Shown here piece after piece: positions 1 through 7,491 of a stretch of 16,639 bases of DNA (position 1 is the stretch's first letter; every line of letters begins with the position of its first letter). Source of the DNA: Ophiosphaerella korrae (taxonomy: Eukaryota; Ascomycota; Dothideomycetes; Pleosporales; Phaeosphaeriaceae); assembly GCA_028456385.1 (NCBI GenBank), contig JALNQF010000691.1, forward strand, positions 1 through 16,639, written 5' to 3'. The notes below the pieces were generated by a model, which made no database searches, was not told the DNA's origin, and worked only from the letters and a program-made list of their open reading frames with translations. The translations under genes and the position numbers were made by a program.

Positions 1-38
1 AGTTTGCAATGTTAGTAAGTTGCAAACTTACTAACATT
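1..38. repeat. Perfect 14-bp inverted repeat (hairpin) at window edge
   Basis: Bases 8-21 (AATGTTAGTAAGTT) are the exact reverse complement of bases 25-38, separated by a 3-base loop GCA. A second, overlapping inverted repeat pairs bases 1-7 (AGTTTGC) with 22-28 (GCAAACT). A further 6-bp hairpin (AAGGGA / TCCCTT) lies at 59-74. Such nested palindromes are common at the ends of fungal DNA transposons, but the window starts here, so whether this is an element terminus cannot be decided. Confidence 0.55.
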
Positions 39-960
39 AGTGCGAAAATAAGAGATATAAGGGATAACTCCCTTACAAAGGTAAAGCCTTTACTAAATTA
101 TATTTAGATTTATTTTATATATATTAAAGAACTTTAAATATTCTATTAGTCTCTAATAGCTTCTTAGAGTATAGTTTTACTTACTTATTCTAAGTTCTTA
201 TAAGCTATTAATAATAAGCTTTACTCTTATCTTTAATAAAAATATCTTTATTAACTAAAGTAGCTAGGTATTTTTAAACTTTTATAAAACTCTTTTCTAT
301 TAACTTTTTATTAGTCTATAATTTAGAAAGTTTAGTATTAGATAGTTATTCTAAAGAAATAAAGCTTTTAAAATAAATATTTATAGCTATAATAATTTAA
401 GAAAAGTACTAAGAATACTAAAGACTAGTTAAGTATAACAAGGATTTATTAAACACTTAAGACTCTTGTAAACTCTAGTACAAGTTAGGGGTAAGGCTAA
501 TACACTAAAGATTATAATATTATATAGTTATAATCTAAAGTAGGGCTAGTATACTATATAGGCGTATAAAAGGCTTAATACTTGTAAAAAGAGTAAAGTA
601 AGTATTATTCTCTCTTAGATACTAGTAGTACTATTAAATACTATCTATTATCCCTTTACTATCTCCTATAGCCTATAGCAAGTACTATTATCTTCTAGCT
701 ACCTCTTAATATTAAGTAAAAAAGGAGTTATTTTATAGCTATAAGTAAGCTTATTTATAGCTAGTAAGTTATTTTTACTTCTCTTATATAAGTAAGAAGA
801 GAGAAAAAGTAGTAGGGTAAAAGAGTTATTTTAAAACTCCTAAGGCTAAGTAGTCTAACTATAAAGATATACCTTTACTAAAGTTTCTAGATATAAGTAG
901 TTTTAAATATAAGATAAAGGGATTATATATAATTTAAAAAATAAGCTAAGTAGTAATAAT
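1..960. other. AT-rich RIP-eroded block, no gene recognised
   Basis: This stretch is extremely TA-rich and poor in CA and TG dinucleotides, the footprint expected from repeat-induced point mutation, in which CpA becomes TpA on either strand. No open reading frame of useful length and no protein motif could be recognised. It lies directly upstream of the eroded HET-NACHT gene, so its right end probably includes that gene's original promoter and first codons, but no start codon can be identified. A strong hairpin sits at the left edge and is listed separately. The block could be an old transposon; nothing left in it proves that. Confidence 0.7.
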
Positions 961-3900
961 TTTAGGTTATATAAGTAGTTTAATAAAGTTAATATTATTA
1001 TAAGTATAGGTTAAGTTTATATTAATAAATCTAATTAAGTTATACTTTAAGATACTATTAACTTTATATTTTACTTGTACTAGAATACAAGGAAATATTA
1101 CGTCTATCTATTAGATATTTTAACAACTAAGTAAAAAGTAAGTAGTAAATCTTCTAAGTTAACTTAGGAGCTAGCTTTTTAAGAGAGTAGATAGTTTACC
1201 TAGAGCTAGACTTTTTAAGAGCTTTTTACTTTACGTTTAGTTAAATTCTTCTCTTATAAAAGTAAATAACTAGGTAATAAGATAATAGGTATTATAACCT
1301 AAGCTCTTTAAAGAATACCTTTATATAAATTTAGCGTTAAAGAACGCTTTTTATAGATAAAAAGCTATTAGACTATATATAAAGAAGATAAAGTATACTT
1401 ACTATTAGGTATATTTAATATCTATATACTACTCCTCTATAGTAAAGGAGAAGAAAATACGTTTTAATAGCTCTAGAAAAAGATTATTAAGCTTTTAAAT
1501 AGTGTCTAGTAGTAGTAAGCTATAAATAAAGAAGATTAGGAATATATCTAGAACTTACACTTTACTAACCCCCGCGATAACAAGAAGTGTATTAAAGAGA
1601 CTAAGGGTAGACTACTAGAAGACTTGTACTACTAGATCCTCGAAAACTCTAACTTCTAACTATAGCGTAATAATAAGTAGAGCTAACTACTATAGATTAA
1701 GGGCAATCCTAGTAAAGGTAAGACAATACTATTCTACAGCATTATTAATAAGTTAAACAAGTTAATACCTAAGATAGACTAGCTATCCTACTTTTTCTAT
1801 TAGGCTATAGACTCGCGAATTAACAGCGCTATAGCTATACTACGAGGTCTACTATACTTACTCGTTAATTAGTAGCTATCGCTTGTCTTATATATATAGA
1901 AGAAGCATTATTATATAGGTAAAGCACTCTTTAAAGATATAAATACCTAGGTTGTATTATCTAAGATCTTTATAAATATCTTACAAGATCTAAGCTTAAA
2001 CAGCACGTCTTTACTTATTAATATACTCGACGAGTGCGTAGTAGACTTACTAAAGCTGTTAGACTTTATTGTTTAGAAGTTGTGTGTATCCTCTCGCGTT
2101 AAGTAGATCGTCTCTAGCTACAACTAGCCTAATATTAAGGAATAGCTCAAGAGAGCAGAGTATAAGGTAAGGCTGTACCTTAAACTAAACGTAGAGTCTG
2201 TTTCTATAGTAGTAAGCATATTTATCTAGTATAAAGTGCTTTAGTTAGCAAAGAAGAAGAAGTACAACGTTAAAGTACAAGACTCTATATTAGGTTATCT
2301 ATCCTTATATGTAAACAGTACCTTCCTCTAAGTAGCTTTAGTCTATTAAAACCTTGAAAAGATCTAGGGATAGGACACCCTTAGGAGGCTAGACAAGTTT
2401 CTACCTAGACTAGATTATCTTTACAAGCAAATAACAAAGCAGATATATAAGTCAGACAATGCTAATCTCTACAAACAGATACTAGCCTTAGCCGCGATTG
2501 TATACCGACCCGTCACACTAAAAGAGCTAGCATCTCTTGTCGAGATGCTCGAGAATATAGATCTTGCGTCGCTATGCAAAATTATTAGCCTATGTAGTTC
2601 GTTCCTTACTATTCGAGGAGACACAGTCTATTTTGTACACTAATCCGCAAAGGACTTTCTCTTTACGAAGGCCTTTCACGAAATCTTTCTATCTAAAATA
2701 GAGGAGGCCCACTGCTAAATCTTCTTAAGATCGCTATAGGTTATGTCCAGAACACTCTAAAGAGATATATACAGCTTGCGATAGTTAGGGTATCCTACTA
2801 AGCAGGTTAAGTAACTAGACCTAGACCTATTAGTAGCATTACGCTACTCGTGCATCTACTAGATCGATTACCTCTATAACTAGAATCCTAACTCTTCTAT
2901 AAATCACGTAGCTAACCTATAGGATAGAGGCTCTATCAACAACTTTATAAGAAAGAAATTCCTCTACTAGCTAGAAGCTCTTAGTCTTTGCAAGAGTATA
3001 CCGCAGGGGGTAGTTTTAGTAATAAGACTCGAGACTATAGTCTAGGTAATCCCAAGATTAGCGATAGTATCTACATATATTACCGGCTGACATAATCTAG
3101 GGAAGAGGAAATACACCTGCATTACTTAAGCTAGCTCGAGATACATATCGATTTATTATGTCGCATAAGTAGGCTCTAGAGGAGAGTCCTCTCTAGGTAT
3201 ATGCATCCGCACTTGTGTTTAGTCCAGCCCGCGGTCTAATAAGGTGTCTATTTAAGAAGGAGGAGCCGAAGTGGATCACGATAAAGCCGGCCATGGAAGA
3301 TAAATAGAGTGCCTGCCTGCAGACGCTCGAGGGCCATAGCAATTGGGTCAACTCAGTAGCCTTCTCCCACGACTCGGCGCGGCTCGCGTCAGCGTCATTC
3401 GACGGGACGGTCAAGCTCTGGGATGCGAGCAGCGGCGAGTGCCTCCAGACGTTCGAGGGCCATAGCCATTTGGCCAACTCAGTAGCCTTCTCCCACGACT
3501 CGGCGCGGCTCGCGTCAGCGTCATCCGACGGGACGGTCAAGCTCTGGGATGCGAGCAGCGGCGAGTGCCTCCAGACTTTCAAGGGCCATAGCGATTCGGT
3601 CAACTCAGTAGCCTTCTCCCACGACTCGGCGCGGCTCGCGTCAGCGTCATTCGACGAGACGGTCAAGCTCTGGGGTGCGAGCAGCGGCGAGTGCCTCCAG
3701 ACGTTCAGTATCGGCAAGGCACTTTACGGCATCTCATTTGACATCACTGACTCGTATATTCACACTGCATCTGGCACTATCGACATTAGTGCTCCATCTA
3801 ATTCGGTTACACTTCCAACAGCTTCAGAGCCTCATAATCCACAGTATCGAGGTCTAGCTTTGAGCTCAGATAGTGTATGGATAACATATGATTCAGAGAA

Positions 3901-4039
3901 CCTAGTGTGGTTACCTTCAGAGTATCGGCCGTCATGCTCAGCGGTGTCAGGGAAGACAATCGGCATCGGTGTTGGAACGGGAAGGGTATGGATATGCAAA
4001 GTTGAGATGGACGCATCAGACCTTGGGGCTTTTGTGTAG
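961..4039 (+). pseudogene. HET-NACHT-WD40 (HET-E/D-type NLR) gene, RIP-destroyed N-terminal two thirds
   Basis: Fungal HET-NACHT-WD40 proteins are STAND/NLR-type receptors of vegetative incompatibility. Here one frame can be followed from about 1021 to 3060 through dozens of TAG and TAA stops. Recognisable pieces in order: HET-domain remnants (INKSN at 1021; a block around 1180-1250 matching the WTLQELLAP region; KEDKVYLLLGIFNIYILLLY from 1381); a pre-NACHT TNPRD block at 1564; the Walker A loop GNPSKGKT at 1702, where the family has GDPGKGKT, so D-to-N and G-to-S are both G-to-A changes; a Walker B-like LINILDEC at 2014; a helical linker with SAKDF near 2644 and YWLEALSLCKS near 2970. A +1 frame change falls at about 3040-3090. 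The new frame carries RFIMSHK, YASALVFSP and EEPKWITIKPAM, a last stop TAG at 3305 (expected TGG), then three intact WD40 repeats and a tail ending in GRVWICKVEMD, with a stop at 4037. The 5' limit is not resolved. Not functional. Confidence 0.9.
3317..3706 (+). repeat. Tandem 126-bp WD40 repeats, three units plus a 12-bp stub
   Basis: Three 126-bp (42-residue) units begin at 3317, 3443 and 3569, and a 12-base partial copy starts at 3695. Each encodes one WD40 repeat with the core NSVAFSHDSARLASAS and the TVKLW strand. Unit 1 against unit 2 differs at 6 codons, 5 of them amino-acid changing; unit 2 against unit 3 differs at 8 codons, 7 changing. Differences cluster just after EGHS (NWV, HLA, DSV), at F/S/F after LASAS, and at a few other sites. 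Three repeats are fewer than a seven-bladed propeller needs, so the array has either shrunk or was being rebuilt. Unlike the sequence upstream, it shows no RIP damage. Confidence 0.92.
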
Positions 4040-4619
4040 AGATAACTTACTGTCCTATATTTTTGATTATCTCCATTCCATGGAGAGGCCCGGGGATCAG
4101 CGTGAATATATGGCTTACAAGTTTGCTACAGCGAAGCTTCGAGCATCTGATCACACTAGTAAGGAGGATTGCCGACCCGCTTTGGCCATAGGGTTGTGAG
4201 GTGGCGAATCTACAAGAGGTGAGCTGGTTGACGGACCGCCAGAGAGATAGCCAAGTTTGATCACAAGGCTGTGGAGCTTTGGTCGGTCCGCTTTACTATC
4301 ATGTCATAATCTTGTGCTCGCCAAAATTGGTAATCATTCCAATCAGAGGTACTGACCGGGGTAGTGCGCCTTGCAGCCTTACGGCTAATTATTACTTCTT
4401 AGTAGGCCCTTTGTAAATTATGCAGTTGTGCTTCAACGCAAGCGTAACTTTTTAGTGAGCAGCGATATAATACTAAAGAAATAGTCTTAGAATCTGACTT
4501 TAGTCGAGTATAGTCGAATCCAGGACGTAGGGAGAAGTTTTATCCCCCCAAAGTCAAAGTACCTATAGTTTTTTCCACCACGGCGGTTGTTCTGTTACGC
4601 GTAGATATACGTTGAAACT
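4040..4619. other. Intergenic stretch, no gene seen
   Basis: This is the 3' flank of the NLR-type gene, leading into a transposase relic. Base composition is near normal and not RIP-like. Short frames occur but none shows a family motif or codon pattern. The last 100 bases may belong to the transposon whose coding tail starts at about 4620, but no terminal inverted repeat could be matched by eye. Confidence 0.6.
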
Positions 4620-5039
4620 TCTCAAAAAGAGAAGAAGAAGACGAAGAAGAGCTTCAAGGCCTCTACAAAAGCCACCTTAAAAAAGAGAGAGGTTGCGAAG
4701 CCTATAGGTAGTGGAGAGCCTGCAGGAGCTGAGTTGATGCGCGATGAGATCTCTAGTCTCAAGAGAGCCAATGAGGCGCCCAGTAAGCGTAGATCACCGA
4801 AGAAGAAGAAGAAGAAGAAGAAGAAGAAGAAGCGGATTCAAATACAAGGAGTCTTAACAAAGGCACAGGGAAAGGATATACTCGCTTAGAGAGAGGTTGC
4901 GCAGCGCCAAGTCAGTGAACGCCGTCAAGACGGAGAGCAACCAGGCCTGAGCCGCCAGGCTCGCGCGCGCTGCAAGAGGTGCAGAGAGACTGGGCACAAC
5001 TCACATACATGTAAGGAAGATGGAGAAACTACTGCTTGA
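4620..5039 (+). mobile_element. C-terminal relic of a Fot1/pogo-type (Tc1-mariner) transposase
   Basis: One frame runs from about 4620 to a TGA at 5037-5039 with a single internal TAG at about 4887. It reads as the variable tail of fungal pogo/Fot1 transposases: a lysine-rich start, a SGEPAGAEL block, a basic linker, then GVLTKAQGKDILA, REV, and a closing CCHC-like zinc knuckle (CKRC-RETGHN-SHTC, 4968-5012). The DDE catalytic core and N-terminal HTH domain are absent, so this is a dead 3' fragment. The lysine run is encoded by a (GAA)n microsatellite and is probably expanded. The call rests on the knuckle and the surrounding order of blocks; a search would settle the exact family. Confidence 0.75.
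4799..4832 (+). repeat. (GAA)n microsatellite
   Basis: About eleven uninterrupted GAA triplets form a 34-base run inside the transposase relic, giving a run of lysines in the transposase frame. Confidence 0.9.
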
Positions 5040-5424
5040 TTTATTATAGGAATATGTACTCTCTACTCTGCTGTGTTGTTGAGTTATACGCTTGAAGAGG
5101 TGCGCAAAGTTGGTTGGGGGGTGGCGGGCTCGCTTGTAAACCACGTTGGAGGAACGAAGCAACCGTGTGTTTGAAAAACGCGGGGGACACCTGATTGTTA
5201 GCCATGTAGGATCTAATAGGTGATACCGAGTCTGGAATGAGCCAGATACTGCAAGGCCCTGTTCGGTGCGCACCTGTTCCTCGACTACCTTACAATGGGT
5301 TGGAGGCATCACGTGCGCAAAAGCAATCGTCAAACAACAGAGTCAAACTGAATTGCAGTCTTAAAGAGGCAAAAAGCTGCTGTGCGCGCTTATTATCATT
5401 ACGATTGCTCGACAGGTAATGCTC
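5040..5424. other. Intergenic stretch, no gene seen
   Basis: This lies between the transposase relic and the 3' end of the NIPSNAP gene. Short frames on both strands have no recognisable motif. It should contain the NIPSNAP 3' untranslated region at its right end and possibly the 3' terminus of the transposon at its left end; neither boundary is visible. Confidence 0.6.
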
Positions 5425-6579
5425 TCACGCCACAGGGCTCCATTTACAAGGAATCAAAATCCTGCTCTTCATCGACTGGATCAGGGGCACCGTCTTATGC
5501 ACTGTCTCGCCCCAACCCTCAATACTCCAACTCTGTTCGCGGCGCACTTTCCGCTCTTCCAGATTCGCAAACTGCCACAAATGATGCACAGTGTTCAAGT
5601 CGCCAATCTGGACAAACCACGCGCCAACACCCTCCATGACCTCCCGACGCGCTTTGAGCCCCCGACGCCAATGTGTCTCCCACTCAAGTAAGTTGCCAGG
5701 ATGCAGGGTGTAGGAGCGCAGCTCGAAGATGCCGCCGAGTTGGCGCGGCGGGGTTGTAGGCCAGAAGGAGAATTCCTGCATGAGCGAGGTGTGCTTGGAC
5801 GTGATGAGGGATTTGAGGCGTGCATCAAAGTCGGCAAACTCGGGGTGTGTTTGGATGTTGTGGAGCGACTGGTGATAGCCTTCGTAGCGCTGGTACTCCC
5901 AAATGTGGACTGTTTTTTTGGTGAGAATGAGCAATGAGAATACAAGTGACAGACAAGTTTCATCTAGCAAAACAAGATCTTACCGAATGTGTTGCAGTCG
6001 CCCACCTCGGTCCTCCAGCTGCCAACAAGGTGGACTTTGTTCTCTGGAATGCTGGCCATTTTGGGGTACCACCCCCCCACTAGGTCGGCATACTCATCGA
6101 CTTTGTCTGGCTTCACGTCGTGCACGACGATGGAATGGACGTACTTGCCACGAGCCAAAACCTGCGAGAAGCTGCGTTCCATATCCTTGTCAAGCTCGCG
6201 GCCTTCGGGCGTGCCGTAGATGAGCGACGAGAGGGCTCCTCCACCCTTTTTTTTGCCGCTCTCTTGCTCGCGAATACGGGCTTCTTCTGCACAACACCGT
6301 GATTAGCCAATGGCACTGTGCATCACGTGCATCATGTGCATCATGTTGTAGACGAGGGTACACACTTTCTTGCTGCTCCCTTTGCTTCTGTGCGGCGACC
6401 AGGCCCTCGCGGAACTCCTTCTGCTTCTTGTTGAAGCTTGCAACGCTGTCTGGCGCGATGTCGGCGAGCGCAGGGGCTCGAGTTGGGCCTCGCGCAATGG
6501 CGGCGGCGGCGAAGGACCGCGAACGGAGTGCGAGCACGCGGGATGCAGGTAGATTGCTGAGCGAGCGGCGAGCGAACAT
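5425..6579 (-). CDS. NIPSNAP family protein, mitochondrial, 3 exons
   Basis: Exons on the - strand are 6579-6366, 6286-5984 and 5909-5425 (stop TGA at 5427-5425), separated by GT-AG introns of 79 bp (6365-6287) and 74 bp (5983-5910). The joins keep frame and give 333 residues. Residues 1-40 are rich in Arg, Ala and Ser with no early acidic residue (MFARRSLSNLPASRVLALRS), typical of a mitochondrial presequence. A charged helical segment follows at about 55-110. Two ferredoxin-fold NIPSNAP domains follow: about 120-225 (including GSWRTEVGDCNTFVHIWEY across intron 2) and about 230-333 (FELRSYTLHPG, then WETHW and HHLWQF). NIPSNAP proteins are conserved mitochondrial proteins, linked in animals to mitophagy signalling; no enzymatic activity is established, and the fungal role is unclear. 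All parts are intact, with no RIP damage. Confidence 0.93.
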
Positions 6580-6604
6580 GGCTGGTTACGAAGATGGTGT
6601 GGGT

Positions 6605-6643
6605 GGTTGTTGGTTGTGGTTGTTGGTTGTGGTTGTTGGTTGT
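6605..6643. repeat. 13-bp minisatellite upstream of NIPSNAP
   Basis: Three perfect tandem copies of GGTTGTTGGTTGT lie 26-64 bases upstream of the NIPSNAP start codon. Read on the gene's strand this is a CAACCA-rich tract, probably in the 5' untranslated region or core promoter. Confidence 0.85.
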
Positions 6644-6882
6644 TCTGGGTGTTGAGGGTGGGCTCGTGCGAATTGAAGCTCGAGCTTCGACGTCAATTGA
6701 ATTAGTTAGCCGGAAAAGCAAAACAAGTAGAAGCGTGACTTGAGCGTGTTGGATGTTCGTGTACCGTGTACCTGGGCAGAGAGAGCTTCCCCTCAGTTGT
6801 GAATGTACAGCTCCCGTCATCCTAGCTAGCGCCCTCGGTTAGATCCTTTGGGGGGCGGGGAGCGGGAAGCCCCACACTGACA

Positions 6883-6917
6883 ATTCTGATCATTCTGATC
6901 ATTCTGATCATTCTGGT
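6883..6917. repeat. 9-bp tandem repeat (ATTCTGATC)
   Basis: Three exact copies of ATTCTGATC at 6883, 6892 and 6901 are followed by a decayed fourth (ATTCTGGTA). This is a simple minisatellite in intergenic DNA. Confidence 0.88.
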
Positions 6918-7306
6918 AATTACCTCCTGGCATTCTCCATTCCCACCATGACCGGCGATAGGTAATCACAAACGGCAAATCCCATAGCTGCGCCTTGGTT
7001 TTGCGCAATTTTGCACAATCAAGTGGCAGCAAGCACATGTTGCACAGTGTTATACAGTATCGTATTTCATCATGCCGGGCTATCTCTACCTATATGGGGA
7101 AAAATGTGCTAGCTGTAACATCTGTTCGACTCATCTTCCAGGCACCACCACTAGACCGCCAGAAGGGATCAGCATGTCTCAGGTAGGCTCGAGTAGAATT
7201 GAACATTGACCTCAAATACATATGCATACAGTGTGGCTAGGCTCCTTCAGACGGTGCTTGGAACACAAGGGTCAATACCTCCAAACGACTTATCGTTTGT
7301 CCCATT

Positions 7307-7410
7307 ATCCGAGTGTTCATGATACCATGTGTTTTGTAAATACAATGGCTCGTCCACTTCATATCCGAGCGTTGGAGACACCATGTATCTCGTAAATACA
7401 ATGCTTCGTC
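7307..7410. repeat. Two diverged 48-bp direct repeats
   Basis: The segment at 7307-7354 recurs at 7363-7410 (offset 56), sharing ATCCGAG, ACCATGT and the block GTAAATACAATG, then CGTC at the end. Several of the differences are C/T transitions. The copies sit about 80-190 bases beyond the RhoGAP stop codon, in its likely 3' untranslated region or just past it. Confidence 0.75.
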
Positions 7411-7491
7411 AGTCCGCACCCGCTTGACGCCGTTTCATGTCTTGATATACTTCGACGGCTCCAGTCAACGGATATCTGCTGGGAATTTTTT

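Larger units (their letters stand above)
6644..7491. other. Intergenic region between NIPSNAP and the RhoGAP gene
   Basis: This holds the upstream region of NIPSNAP and the 3' flank of the RhoGAP gene, both on the - strand. Apart from two repeat sets listed separately, no coding sequence could be supported: the short frames on either strand are not family-like and are not conserved in composition. Confidence 0.65.

Noticed and set aside
3193..3717. A 174-codon open frame on the - strand opposite the WD40 repeats, with three internal repeats
   Set aside because: It is the antisense shadow of the 126-bp WD40 units; its repetitiveness comes entirely from the + strand repeats, and it has no family motif.
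3470..4039. A separate 189-residue WD40 protein starting at 3470
   Set aside because: The start is a TTG in mid-repeat. The frame continues upstream to the RIP stop at 3305 and there is no in-frame ATG before the array, so it is the tail of the larger broken gene.
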